From Tridacna crocea (Eukaryota; Mollusca; Bivalvia; Cardiida; Cardiidae), in assembly GCA_943736015.1 (NCBI GenBank), contig OX031063.1, forward strand, positions 3,701,001-3,765,000: a DNA stretch of 64,000 nucleotides, in the 5' to 3' direction. A program made the translations under genes and the position numbers. The notes under the pieces were generated by a model. It saw only the letters and a program-made list of their open reading frames with translations, was not told the origin of the DNA and made no database searches. Positions within the stretch are counted from its first letter, which is position 1, and every line of letters begins with the position of its first letter. This document shows, piece by piece, positions 19,138 through 34,100 of the stretch.

Positions 19138-22100
19138 GACTACCGTCTCTCGTAGGTGCCACTTACGTATCCTCGAAAACATGAAAAATTGACCTACGGA
19201 ACATTTCCTAGCAGACGACACATGTTTCTTAAGTCAAATATAGGGAACTAAATTTCTGATTTTTTTTTCTCCATTGTCTTTATACCATGACAACAAACCC
19301 ATTTACGTTGACTACCGTCTCATAGGTGCCAGTTACGTATCCGCGAAAACATGAAAAATGGACTTTTGGAACATTTTGTAGCAGACGACACCTGTCGTTT
19401 AAGTCAATCATAGGGATTTTTCTTTTTCGTTTTCTCTCACTAGGGCCATCGATTTGGTTACGATGACTATCTCACCCATACGTGATGGTTACGTGCTACG
19501 CATAAAATCGTAAAATCAACTTAGACACTTTCGGAGGCAACTGAAACCTGTTGCACAAATCAAAGAAAGGTAAACCGAATGCTTCCCTGTTTTCTTACCA
19601 GGGTCAATTTTGGTGACCTTGCGAGTCAAAAGTCAATGTTATGTTTAACTGCTGCGCAAAAATATAAAATTCAGAAGCAACCGGTTGCTGTTGCGGAAAC
19701 TTTTTCCGGTTAAAAAAAATCTTGAACTAGTTTGAAGAATTTAAAAATAGGCCATAAAGATACAATAAGATGTAAGAATAACTAGTAATCATTTTTGTCT
19801 TTGATAGGATTGAAAACATTGTGGGAAAAGGAGAAAATGCTGGTAACCTGCATTGTCTCCTTTTCTCAGATTATTTTCAAAAGCTTTCTCTTTCGGGGGT
19901 GTTAAAAGGCGTCATTGTGTGGTAAAAGGTTAACAAGTATAAACAGAACCCCCCCCCCTTTACCAATCAGCCAATCAAATCCTATCCCTCTGTGAAATTA
20001 TCCAATCACAGAAGCTTTAACCCTTTCCCAAACAAGCCCTGGTTTTTAAGGGTCTGGAATAGTAGCCTTTTGAAAACATTGTGGGAAAAGGAGAAAATGC
20101 TGGCTAACCAGCATTTTCTCCTTTTCCCACAATGTTTTCTAGCCTATCATAGACAGAAATTATCTTTTCAGCAAGAGTTGAATTGTCGTCTGCAAATGCT
20201 TCCAATTTAGTCTAGTCCAAAAGTTTGTCGTTTGGGAAAGGGTTAAGGAAATCAGCATGGGGCCCAGTCAGCCAATCAGAGGCTTCGAGAAATTCAAAAC
20301 TGGGCCCAGTCAGCCAATCAGAGGCTTCGAGATATTCAAAGTTGGGCCCAGTCAGCCAATCAGAGAGCTTGAAAATTACTTCAAAATGGCGCCCTAATAT
20401 ATAGATAGAAAACAGTGAACAAAAAACGGCATAAAAGTGGATTTACAGTCTTCTTTGAAGGCTGCTGTGCAGTCCTAGGCAAACTGCTAGGCATGCACCA
20501 CCCACACATGCCAGATTTCACTGAAAAAGGGCCAAAATTTAAGAAATCAGGGTGGCAGAAGACCTTGTTTTGGTCTGTTCAAGCGCCCTTGCAAGAGTTA
20601 CTTCCCTTGAAATAAACCCTTGATGCCCCTTTATCCCTTAATTAGATTTCCTGACTCAGACCACATTAAATTCTGCGCATTGAATAAGCCAAAATGATCA
20701 ATGTACAGTGTAAAAACCCCAGAAATTAATGTGACAAGTGGCTAAAAAGGGACTGAATACTCTTTCAGTAGCAATTGATTCCCATTGCACGAATCAAACA
20801 AAGGGAATTGAAGTGTAATTTTTCTAATCTCTTCAAACCGCAACAAGAAACCCAGTTACGTCGACTGCCGTTTCATACGTGCCAGTTACGCACATGCCAA
20901 AACACCAGGAAATAATGTGACAAGTGGCTAAAAAAAGACTGAAGACTCTTTCAGTAGCAACTGCTTCCTGTTGCATAAGTCAAACAAAGAGAACTAAATT
21001 TCTAATATATTTTTTCTCTCCAATCTCTTTATACTGTGACGACATATACCCATTTACGTAGACTACCGTCTCTCGTAGGTGCCACTTACGTATCCTCGAA
21101 AACATGAAAAATTGACCTACGGAACATTTCCTAGCAGACGACACATGTTTCTTAAGTCAAATATAGGGAACTAAATTTCTGTTTTTTTTTTCTCCATTGT
21201 CTTTATACCATGACAACAAACCCATTTACGTTGACTACCGTCTCATAGGTGCCAGTTACGTATCCGCGAAAACATGAAAAATGGACTTTTGGAACATTTT
21301 GTAGCAGACGACACCTGTCGTTTAAGTCAATCATAGGGATTTTTCTTTTTCGTTTTCTCTCACTAGGGCCATCGATTTGGTTACGATGACTATCTCACCC
21401 ATACGTGATGGTTACGTGCTACGCATAAAATCGTAAAATCAACTTAGACACTTTCGGAGGCAACTGAAACCTGTTGCACAAATCAAAGAAAGGTAAACCG
21501 AATGCTTCCCTGTTTTCTTACCAGGGTCAATTTTGGTGACCTTGCGAGTCAAAAGTCAATGTTATGTTTAACTGCTGCGCAAAAATATAAAATTCAGAAG
21601 CAACCGGTTGCTGTTGCGGAAACTTTTTCCGGTTAAAAAAAATCTTGAACTAGTTTGAAGAATTTAAAAATAGGCCATAAAGATACAATAAGATGTAAGA
21701 ATAACTAGTAATCATTTTTGTCTTTGATAGGATTGAAAACATTGTGGGAAAAGGAGAAAATGCTGGTAACCTGCATTGTCTCCTTTTCTCAGATTATTTT
21801 CAAAAGCTTTCTCTTTCGGGGGTGTTAAAAGGCGTCATTGTGTGGTAAAAGGTTAACAAGTATAAACAGAACCTCCCCCCTTTACCAATCAGCCAATCAA
21901 ATCCTATCCCTCTGTGAAATTATCCAATCACAGAAGCTTTAACCCTTTCCCAAACAAGCCCTGGTTTTTAAGGGTCTGGAATAGTAGCCTTTTGAAAACA
22001 TTGTGGGAAAAGGAGAAAATGCTGGCTAACCATCATTTTCTCCTTTTCCCACAATGTTTTCTAGCCTATCATAGACAGAAATTATCTTTTCAGCAAGAGT

Positions 22101-25100
22101 TGAATTGTCGTCTGCAAATGCTTCCAATTTAGTCTAGTCCAAAAGTTTGTCGTTTGGGAAAGGGTTAAGGAAATCAGCATGGGGCCCAGTCAGCCAATCA
22201 GAGGCTTCGAGAAATTCAAAACTGGGCCCAGTCAGCCAATCAGAGGCTTCGAGATATTCAAAGTTGGGCCCAGTCAGCCAATCAGAGAGCTTGAAAATTA
22301 CTTCAAAATGGCGCCCTAATACATAGATAGAAAACAGTGAACAAAAAACGGCATAAAAGTGGATTTACAGTCTTCTTTGAAGGCTGCTGTGCAGTCCTAG
22401 GCAAACTGCTAGGCATGCACCACCCACACATGCCAGATTTCACTGAAAAAGGGCCAAAATTTAAGAAATCAGGGTGGCAGAAGACCTTGTTTTGGTCTGT
22501 TCAAGCGCCCTTGCAAGAGTTACTTCCCTTGAAATAAACCCTTGATGCCCCTTTATCCCTTAATTAGATTTCCTGACTCAGACCACATTAAATTCTGCGC
22601 ATTGAATAAGCCAAAATGATCAATGTACAGTGTAAAAACCCCAGAAATTAATGTGACAAGTGGCTAAAAAAGGACTGAATACTCTTTCAGTAGCAATTGA
22701 TTCCCATTGCACGAATCAAACAAAGGGAATTGAAGTGTAATTTTTCTAATCTCTTCAAACCGCAACAAGAAACCCAGTTACGTCGACTGCCGTTTCATAC
22801 GTGCCAGTTACGCACATGCCAAAACACCAGGAAATAATGTGACAAGTGGCTAAAAAAAGACTGAAGACTCTTTCAGTAGCAACTGCTTCCTGTTGCATAA
22901 GTCAAACAAAGAGAACTAAATTTCTAATATATTTTTTCTCTCCAATCTCTTTATACTGTGACGACATATACCCATTTACGTAGACTACCGTCTCTCGTAG
23001 GTGCCACTTACGTATCCTCGAAAACATGAAAAATTGACCTACGGAACATTTCCTAGCAGACGACACATGTTTCTTAAGTCAAATATAGGGAACTAAATTT
23101 CTGATTTTTTTTTTCTCCATTGTCTTTATACCATGACAACAAACCCATTTACGTTGACTACCGTCTCATAGGTGCCAGTTACGTATCCGCGAAAACATGA
23201 AAAATGGACTTTTGGAACATTTTGTAGCAGACGACACCTGTCGTTTAAGTCAATCATAGGGATTTTTCTTTTTCGTTTTCTCTCACTAGGGCCATCGATT
23301 TGGTTACGATGACTATCTCACCCATACGTGATGGTTACGTGCTACGCATAAAATCGTAAAATCAACTTAGACACTTTCGGAGGCAACTGAAACCTGTTGC
23401 ACAAATCAAAGAAAGGTAAACCGAATGCTTCCCTGTTTTCTTACCAGGGTCAATTTTGGTGACCTTGCGAGTCAAAAGTCAATGTTATGTTTAACTGCTG
23501 CGCAAAAATATAAAATTCAGAAGCAACCGGTTGCTGTTGCGGAAACTTTTTCCGGTTAAAAAAAATCTTGAACTAGTTTGAAGAATTTAAAAATAGGCCA
23601 TAAAGATACAATAAGATGTAAGAATAACTAGTAATCATTTTTGTCTTTGATAGGATTGAAAACATTGTGGGAAAAGGAGAAAATGCTGGTAACCTGCATT
23701 GTCTCCTTTTCTCAGATTATTTTCAAAAGCTTTCTCTTTCGGGGGTGTTAAAAGGCGTCATTGTGTGGTAAAAGGTTAACAAGTATAAACAGAACCCGCC
23801 CCCTTTACCAATCAGCCAATCAAATCCTATCCCTCTGTGAAATTATCCAATCACAGAAGCTTTAACCCTTTCCCAAACAAGCCCTGGTTTTTAAGGGTCT
23901 GGAATAGTAGCCTTTTGAAAACATTGTGGGAAAAGGAGAAAATGCTGGCTAACCAGCATTTTCTCCTTTTCCCACAATGTTTTCTAGCCTATCATAGACA
24001 GAAATTATCTTTTCAGCAAGAGTTGAATTGTCGTCTGCAAATGCTTCCAATTTAGTCTAGTCCAAAAGTTTGTCGTTTGGGAAAGGGTTAAGGAAATCAG
24101 CATGGGGCCCAGTCAGCCAATCAGAGGCTTCGAGAAATTCAAAACTGGGCCCAGTCAGCCAATCAGAGGCTTCGAGATATTCAAAGTTGGGCCCAGTCAG
24201 CCAATCAGAGAGCTTGAAAATTACTTCAAAATGGCGCCCTAATATATAGATAGAAAACAGTGAACAAAAAACGGCATAAAAGTGGATTTACAGTCTTCTT
24301 TGAAGGCTGCTGTGCAGTCCTAGGCAAACTGCTAGGCATGCACCACCCACACATGCCAGATTTCACTGAAAAAGGGCCAAAATTTAAGAAATCAGGGTGG
24401 CAGAAGACCTTGTTTTGGTCTGTTCAAGCGCCCTTGCAAGAGTTACTTCCCTTGAAATAAACCCTTGATGCCCCTTTATCCCTTAATTAGATTTCCTGAC
24501 TCAGACCACATTAAATTCTGCGCATTGAATAAGCCAAAATGATCAATGTACAGTGTAAAAACCCCAGAAATTAATGTGACAAGTGGCTAAAAAAGGACTG
24601 AATACTCTTTCAGTAGCAATTGATTCCCATTGCACGAATCAAACAAAGGGAATTGAAGTGTAATTTTTCTAATCTCTTCAAACCGCAACAAGAAACCCAG
24701 TTACGTCGACTGCCGTTTCATACGTGCCAGTTACGCACATGCCAAAACACCAGGAAATAATGTGACAAGTGGCTAAAAAAAGACTGAAGACTCTTTCAGT
24801 AGCAACTGCTTCCTGTTGCATAAGTCAAACAAAGAGAACTAAATTTCTAATATATTTTTTCTCTCCAATCTCTTTATACTGTGACGACATATACCCATTT
24901 ACGTAGACTACCGTCTCTCGTAGGTGCCACTTACGTATCCTCGAAAACATGAAAAATTGACCTACGGAACATTTCCTAGCAGACGACACATGTTTCTTAA
25001 GTCAAATATAGGGAACTAAATTTCTGATTTTTTTTTCTCCATTGTCTTTATACCATGACAACAAACCCATTTACGTTGACTACCGTCTCATAGGTGCCAG

Positions 25101-28100
25101 TTACGTATCCGCGAAAACATGAAAAATGGACTTTTGGAACATTTTGTAGCAGACGACACCTGTCGTTTAAGTCAATCATAGGGATTTTTCTTTTTCGTTT
25201 TCTCTCACTAGGGCCATCGATTTGGTTACGATGACTATCTCACCCATACGTGATGGTTACGTGCTACGCATAAAATCGTAAAATCAACTTAGACACTTTC
25301 GGAGGCAACTGAAACCTGTTGCACAAATCAAAGAAAGGTAAACCGAATGCTTCCCTGTTTTCTTACCAGGGTCAATTTTGGTGACCTTGCGAGTCAAAAG
25401 TCAATGTTATGTTTAACTGCTGCGCAAAAATATAAAATTCAGAAGCAACCGGTTGCTGTTGCGGAAACTTTTTCCGGTTAAAAAAAATCTTGAACTAGTT
25501 TGAAGAATTTAAAAATAGGCCATAAAGATACAATAAGATGTAAGAATAACTAGTAATCATTTTTGTCTTTGATAGGATTGAAAACATTGTGGGAAAAGGA
25601 GAAAATGCTGGTAACCTGCATTGTCTCCTTTTCTCAGATTATTTTCAAAAGCTTTCTCTTTCGGGGGTGTTAAAAGGCGTCATTGTGTGGTAAAAGGTTA
25701 ACAAGTATAAACAGAACCCCCCCCCTTTACCAATCAGCCAATCAAATCCTATCCCTCTGTGAAATTATCCAATCACAGAAGCTTTAACCCTTTCCCAAAC
25801 AAGCCCTGGTTTTTAAGGGTCTGGAATAGTAGCCTTTTGAAAACATTGTGGGAAAAGGAGAAAATGCTGGCTAACCAGCATTTTCTCCTTTTCCCACAAT
25901 GTTTTCTAGCCTATCATAGACAGAAATTATCTTTTCAGCAAGAGTTGAATTGTCGTCTGCAAATGCTTCCAATTTAGTCTAGTCCAAAAGTTTGTCGTTT
26001 GGGAAAGGGTTAAGGAAATCAGCATGGGGCCCAGTCAGCCAATCAGAGGCTTCGAGAAATTCAAAACTGGGCCCAGTCAGCCAATCAGAGGCTTCGAGAT
26101 ATTCAAAGTTGGGCCCAGTCAGCCAATCAGAGAGCTTGAAAATTACTTCAAAATGGCGCCCTAATATATAGATAGAAAACAGTGAACAAAAAACGGCATA
26201 AAAGTGGATTTACAGTCTTCTTTGAAGGCTGCTGTGCAGTCCTAGGCAAACTGCTAGGCATGCACCACCCACACATGCCAGATTTCACTGAAAAAGGGCC
26301 AAAATTTAAGAAATCAGGGTGGCAGAAGACCTTGTTTTGGTCTGTTCAAGCGCCCTTGCAAGAGTTACTTCCCTTGAAATAAACCCTTGATGCCCCTTTA
26401 TCCCTTAATTAGATTTCCTGACTCAGACCACATTAAATTCTGCGCATTGAATAAGCCAAAATGATCAATGTACAGTGTAAAAACCCCAGAAATTAATGTG
26501 ACAAGTGGCTAAAAAGGGACTGAATACTCTTTCAGTAGCAATTGATTCCCATTGCACGAATCAAACAAAGGGAATTGAAGTGTAATTTTTCTAATCTCTT
26601 CAAACCGCAACAAGAAACCCAGTTACGTCGACTGCCGTTTCATACGTGCCAGTTACGCACATGCCAAAACACCAGGAAATAATGTGACAAGTGGCTAAAA
26701 AAAGACTGAAGACTCTTTCAGTAGCAACTGCTTCCTGTTGCATAAGTCAAACAAAGAGAACTAAATTTCTAATATATTTTTTCTCTCCAATCTCTTTATA
26801 CTGTGACGACATATACCCATTTACGTAGACTACCGTCTCTCGTAGGTGCCACTTACGTATCCTCGAAAACATGAAAAATTGACCTACGGAACATTTCCTA
26901 GCAGACGACACATGTTTCTTAAGTCAAATATAGGGAACTAAATTTCTGATTTTTTTTTCTCCATTGTCTTTATACCATGACAACAAACCCATTTACGTTG
27001 ACTACCGTCTCATAGGTGCCAGTTACGTATCCGCGAAAACATGAAAAATGGACTTTTGGAACATTTTGTAGCAGACGACACCTGTCGTTTAAGTCAATCA
27101 TAGGGATTTTTCTTTTTCGTTTTCTCTCACTAGGGCCATCGATTTGGTTACGATGACTATCTCACCCATACGTGATGGTTACGTGCTACGCATAAAATCG
27201 TAAAATCAACTTAGACACTTTCGGAGGCAACTGAAACCTGTTGCACAAATCAAAGAAAGGTAAACCGAATGCTTCCCTGTTTTCTTACCAGGGTCAATTT
27301 TGGTGACCTTGCGAGTCAAAAGTCAATGTTATGTTTAACTGCTGCGCAAAAATATAAAATTCAGAAGCAACCGGTTGCTGTTGCGGAAACTTTTTCCGGT
27401 TAAAAAAAATCTTGAACTAGTTTGAAGAATTTAAAAATAGGCCATAAAGATACAATAAGATGTAAGAATAACTAGTAATCATTTTTGTCTTTGATAGGAT
27501 TGAAAACATTGTGGGAAAAGGAGAAAATGCTGGTAACCTGCATTGTCTCCTTTTCTCAGATTATTTTCAAAAGCTTTCTCTTTCGGGGGTGTTAAAAGGC
27601 GTCATTGTGTGGTAAAAGGTTAACAAGTATAAACAGAACCCCCCCCTTTACCAATCAGCCAATCAAATCCTATCCCTCTGTGAAATTATCCAATCACAGA
27701 AGCTTTAACCCTTTCCCAAACAAGCCCTGGTTTTTAAGGGTCTGGAATAGTAGCCTTTTGAAAACATTGTGGGAAAAGGAGAAAATGCTGGCTAACCATC
27801 ATTTTCTCCTTTTCCCACAATGTTTTCTAGCCTATCATAGACAGAAATTATCTTTTCAGCAAGAGTTGAATTGTCGTCTGCAAATGCTTCCAATTTAGTC
27901 TAGTCCAAAAGTTTGTCGTTTGGGAAAGGGTTAAGGAAATCAGCATGGGGCCCAGTCAGCCAATCAGAGGCTTCGAGAAATTCAAAACTGGGCCCAGTCA
28001 GCCAATCAGAGGCTTCGAGATATTCAAAGTTGGGCCCAGTCAGCCAATCAGAGAGCTTGAAAATTACTTCAAAATGGCGCCCTAATACATAGATAGAAAA

Positions 28101-31100
28101 CAGTGAACAAAAAACGGCATAAAAGTGGATTTACAGTCTTCTTTGAAGGCTGCTGTGCAGTCCTAGGCAAACTGCTAGGCATGCACCACCCACACATGCC
28201 AGATTTCACTGAAAAAGGGCCAAAATTTAAGAAATCAGGGTGGCAGAAGACCTTGTTTTGGTCTGTTCAAGCGCCCTTGCAAGAGTTACTTCCCTTGAAA
28301 TAAACCCTTGATGCCCCTTTATCCCTTAATTAGATTTCCTGACTCAGACCACATTAAATTCTGCGCATTGAATAAGCCAAAATGATCAATGTACAGTGTA
28401 AAAACCCCAGAAATTAATGTGACAAGTGGCTAAAAAAGGACTGAATACTCTTTCAGTAGCAATTGATTCCCATTGCACGAATCAAACAAAGGGAATTGAA
28501 GTGTAATTTTTCTAATCTCTTCAAACCGCAACAAGAAACCCAGTTACGTCGACTGCCGTTTCATACGTGCCAGTTACGCACATGCCAAAACACCAGGAAA
28601 TAATGTGACAAGTGGCTAAAAAAAGACTGAAGACTCTTTCAGTAGCAACTGCTTCCTGTTGCATAAGTCAAACAAAGAGAACTAAATTTCTAATATATTT
28701 TTTCTCTCCAATCTCTTTATACTGTGACGACATATACCCATTTACGTAGACTACCGTCTCTCGTAGGTGCCACTTACGTATCCTCGAAAACATGAAAAAT
28801 TGACCTACGGAACATTTCCTAGCAGACGACACATGTTTCTTAAGTCAAATATAGGGAACTAAATTTCTGATTTTTTTTTTCTCCATTGTCTTTATACCAT
28901 GACAACAAACCCATTTACGTTGACTACCGTCTCATAGGTGCCAGTTACGTATCCGCGAAAACATGAAAAATGGACTTTTGGAACATTTTGTAGCAGACGA
29001 CACCTGTCGTTTAAGTCAATCATAGGGATTTTTCTTTTTCGTTTTCTCTCACTAGGGCCATCGATTTGGTTACGATGACTATCTCACCCATACGTGATGG
29101 TTACGTGCTACGCATAAAATCGTAAAATCAACTTAGACACTTTCGGAGGCAACTGAAACCTGTTGCACAAATCAAAGAAAGGTAAACCGAATGCTTCCCT
29201 GTTTTCTTACCAGGGTCAATTTTGGTGACCTTGCGAGTCAAAAGTCAATGTTATGTTTAACTGCTGCGCAAAAATATAAAATTCAGAAGCAACCGGTTGC
29301 TGTTGCGGAAACTTTTTCCGGTTAAAAAAAATCTTGAACTAGTTTGAAGAATTTAAAAATAGGCCATAAAGATACAATAAGATGTAAGAATAACTAGTAA
29401 TCATTTTTGTCTTTGATAGGATTGAAAACATTGTGGGAAAAGGAGAAAATGCTGGTAACCTGCATTGTCTCCTTTTCTCAGATTATTTTCAAAAGCTTTC
29501 TCTTTCGGGGGTGTTAAAAGGCGTCATTGTGTGGTAAAAGGTTAACAAGTATAAACAGAACCCGCCCCCTTTACCAATCAGCCAATCAAATCCTATCCCT
29601 CTGTGAAATTATCCAATCACAGAAGCTTTAACCCTTTCCCAAACAAGCCCTGGTTTTTAAGGGTCTGGAATAGTAGCCTTTTGAAAACATTGTGGGAAAA
29701 GGAGAAAATGCTGGCTAACCAGCATTTTCTCCTTTTCCCACAATGTTTTCTAGCCTATCATAGACAGAAATTATCTTTTCAGCAAGAGTTGAATTGTCGT
29801 CTGCAAATGCTTCCAATTTAGTCTAGTCCAAAAGTTTGTCGTTTGGGAAAGGGTTAAGGAAATCAGCATGGGGCCCAGTCAGCCAATCAGAGGCTTCGAG
29901 AAATTCAAAACTGGGCCCAGTCAGCCAATCAGAGGCTTCGAGATATTCAAAGTTGGGCCCAGTCAGCCAATCAGAGAGCTTGAAAATTACTTCAAAATGG
30001 CGCCCTAATATATAGATAGAAAACAGTGAACAAAAAACGGCATAAAAGTGGATTTACAGTCTTCTTTGAAGGCTGCTGTGCAGTCCTAGGCAAACTGCTA
30101 GGCATGCACCACCCACACATGCCAGATTTCACTGAAAAAGGGCCAAAATTTAAGAAATCAGGGTGGCAGAAGACCTTGTTTTGGTCTGTTCAAGCGCCCT
30201 TGCAAGAGTTACTTCCCTTGAAATAAACCCTTGATGCCCCTTTATCCCTTAATTAGATTTCCTGACTCAGACCACATTAAATTCTGCGCATTGAATAAGC
30301 CAAAATGATCAATGTACAGTGTAAAAACCCCAGAAATTAATGTGACAAGTGGCTAAAAAAGGACTGAATACTCTTTCAGTAGCAATTGATTCCCATTGCA
30401 CGAATCAAACAAAGGGAATTGAAGTGTAATTTTTCTAATCTCTTCAAACCGCAACAAGAAACCCAGTTACGTCGACTGCCGTTTCATACGTGCCAGTTAC
30501 GCACATGCCAAAACACCAGGAAATAATGTGACAAGTGGCTAAAAAAAGACTGAAGACTCTTTCAGTAGCAACTGCTTCCTGTTGCATAAGTCAAACAAAG
30601 AGAACTAAATTTCTAATATATTTTTTCTCTCCAATCTCTTTATACTGTGACGACATATACCCATTTACGTAGACTACCGTCTCTCGTAGGTGCCACTTAC
30701 GTATCCTCGAAAACATGAAAAATTGACCTACGGAACATTTCCTAGCAGACGACACATGTTTCTTAAGTCAAATATAGGGAACTAAATTTCTGATTTTTTT
30801 TTCTCCATTGTCTTTATACCATGACAACAAACCCATTTACGTTGACTACCGTCTCATAGGTGCCAGTTACGTATCCGCGAAAACATGAAAAATGGACTTT
30901 TGGAACATTTTGTAGCAGACGACACCTGTCGTTTAAGTCAATCATAGGGATTTTTCTTTTTCGTTTTCTCTCACTAGGGCCATCGATTTGGTTACGATGA
31001 CTATCTCACCCATACGTGATGGTTACGTGCTACGCATAAAATCGTAAAATCAACTTAGACACTTTCGGAGGCAACTGAAACCTGTTGCACAAATCAAAGA

Positions 31101-34100
31101 AAGGTAAACCGAATGCTTCCCTGTTTTCTTACCAGGGTCAATTTTGGTGACCTTGCGAGTCAAAAGTCAATGTTATGTTTAACTGCTGCGCAAAAATATA
31201 AAATTCAGAAGCAACCGGTTGCTGTTGCGGAAACTTTTTCCGGTTAAAAAAAATCTTGAACTAGTTTGAAGAATTTAAAAATAGGCCATAAAGATACAAT
31301 AAGATGTAAGAATAACTAGTAATCATTTTTGTCTTTGATAGGATTGAAAACATTGTGGGAAAAGGAGAAAATGCTGGTAACCTGCATTGTCTCCTTTTCT
31401 CAGATTATTTTCAAAAGCTTTCTCTTTCGGGGGTGTTAAAAGGCGTCATTGTGTGGTAAAAGGTTAACAAGTATAAACAGAACCCCCCCCTTTACCAATC
31501 AGCCAATCAAATCCTATCCCTCTGTGAAATTATCCAATCACAGAAGCTTTAACCCTTTCCCAAACAAGCCCTGGTTTTTAAGGGTCTGGAATGGTAGCCT
31601 TTTGAAAACATTGTGGGAAAAGGAGAAAATGCTGGCTAACCAGCATTTTCTCCTTTTCCCACAATGTTTTCTAGCCTATCATAGACAGAAATTATCTTTT
31701 CAGCAAGAGTTGAATTGTCGTCTGCAAATGCTTCCAATTGAGTCTAGTCCAAAAGTTTGTCGTTTGGGAAAGGGTTAAGGAAATCAGCATGGGGCCCAGT
31801 CAGCCAATCAGAGGCTTCGAGAAATTCAAAACTGGGCCCAGTCAGCCAATCAGAGGCTTCGAGATATTCAAAGTTGGGCCCAGTCAGCCAATCAGAGAGC
31901 TTGAAAATTACTTCAAAATGGCGCCCTAATATATAGATAGAAAACAGTGAACAAAAAACGGCATAAAAGTGGATTTACAGTCTTCTTTGAAGGCTGCTGT
32001 GCAGTCCTAGGCAAACTGCTAGGCATGCACCACCCACACATGCCAGATTTCACTGAAAAAGGGCCAAAATTTAAGAAATCAGGGTGGCAGAAGACCTTGT
32101 TTTGGTCTGTTCAAGCGCCCTTGCAAGAGTTACTTCCCTTGAAATAAACCCTTGATGCCCCTTTATCCCTTAATTAGATTTCCTGACTCAGACCACATTA
32201 AATTCTGCGCATTGAATAAGCCAAAATGATCAATGTACAGTGTAAAAACCCCAGAAATTAATGTGACAAGTGGCTAAAAAAGGACTGAATACTCTTTCAG
32301 TAGCAATTGATTCCCATTGCACGAATCAAACAAAGGGAATTGAAGTGTAATTTTTCTAATCTCTTCAAACCGCAACAAGAAACCCAGTTACGTCGACTGC
32401 CGTTTCATACGTGCCAGTTACGCACATGCCAAAACACCAGGAAATAATGTGACAAGTGGCTAAAAAAAGACTGAAGACTCTTTCAGTAGCAACTGCTTCC
32501 TGTTGCATAAGTCAAACAAAGAGAACTAAATTTCTAATATATTTTTTCTCTCCAATCTCTTTATACTGTGACGACATATACCCATTTACGTAGACTACCG
32601 TCTCTCGTAGGTGCCACTTACGTATCCTCGAAAACATGAAAAATTGACCTACGGAACATTTCCTAGCAGACGACACATGTTTCTTAAGTCAAATATAGGG
32701 AACTAAATTTCTGATTTTTTTTTCTCCATTGTCTTTATACCATGACAACAAACCCATTTACGTTGACTACCGTCTCATAGGTGCCAGTTACGTATCCGCG
32801 AAAACATGAAAAATGGACTTTTGGAACATTTTGTAGCAGACGACACCTGTCGTTTAAGTCAATCATAGGGATTTTTCTTTTTCGTTTTCTCTCACTAGGG
32901 CCATCGATTTGGTTACGATGACTATCTCACCCATACGTGATGGTTACGTGCTACGCATAAAATCGTAAAATCAACTTAGACACTTTCGGAGGCAACTGAA
33001 ACCTGTTGCACAAATCAAAGAAAGGTAAACCGAATGCTTCCCTGTTTTCTTACCAGGGTCAATTTTGGTGACCTTGCGAGTCAAAAGTCAATGTTATGTT
33101 TAACTGCTGCGCAAAAATATAAAATTCAGAAGCAACCGGTTGCTGTTGCGGAAACTTTTTCCGGTTAAAAAAAATCTTGAACTAGTTTGAAGAATTTAAA
33201 AATAGGCCATAAAGATACAATAAGATGTAAGAATAACTAGTAATCATTTTTGTCTTTGATAGGATTGAAAACATTGTGGGAAAAGGAGAAAATGCTGGTA
33301 ACCTGCATTGTCTCCTTTTCTCAGATTATTTTCAAAAGCTTTCTCTTTCGGGGGTGTTAAAAGGCGTCATTGTGTGGTAAAAGGTTAACAAGTATAAACA
33401 GAACCCCCCCCTTTTACCAATCAGGCAATCAAATCCTATCCCTCTGTGAAATTATCCAATCACAGAAGCTTTAACCCTTTCCCAAACAAGCCCTGGTTTT
33501 TAAGGGTCTGGAATAGTAGCCTTTAGAAAACATTGTGGGAAAAGGAGAAAATGCTGGCTAACCATCATTTTCTCCTTTTCCCACAATGTTTTCTAGCCTA
33601 TCATAGACAGAAATTATCTTTTCAGCAAGAGTTGAATTGTCGTCTGCAAATGCTTCCAATTTAGTCTAGTCCAAAAGTTTGTCGTTTGGGAAAGGGTTAA
33701 GGAAATCAGCATGGGGCCCAGTCAGCCAATCAGAGGCTTCGAGAAATTCAAAACTGGGCCCAGTCAGCCAATCAGAGGCTTCGAGATATTCAAAGTTGGG
33801 CCCAGTCAGCCAATCAGAGAGCTTGAAAATTACTTCAAAATGGCGCCCTAATATATAGATAGAAAACAGTGAACAAAAAACGGCATAAAAGTGGATTTAC
33901 AGTCTTCTTTGAAGGCTGCTGTGCAGTCCTAGGCAAACTGCTAGGCATGCACCACCCACACATGCCAGATTTCACTGAAAAAGGGCCAAAATTTAAGAAA
34001 TCAGGGTGGCAGAAGACCTTGTTTTGGTCTGTTCAAGCGCCCTTGCAAGAGTTACTTCCCTTGAAATAAACCCTTGATGCCCCTTTATCCCTTAATTAGA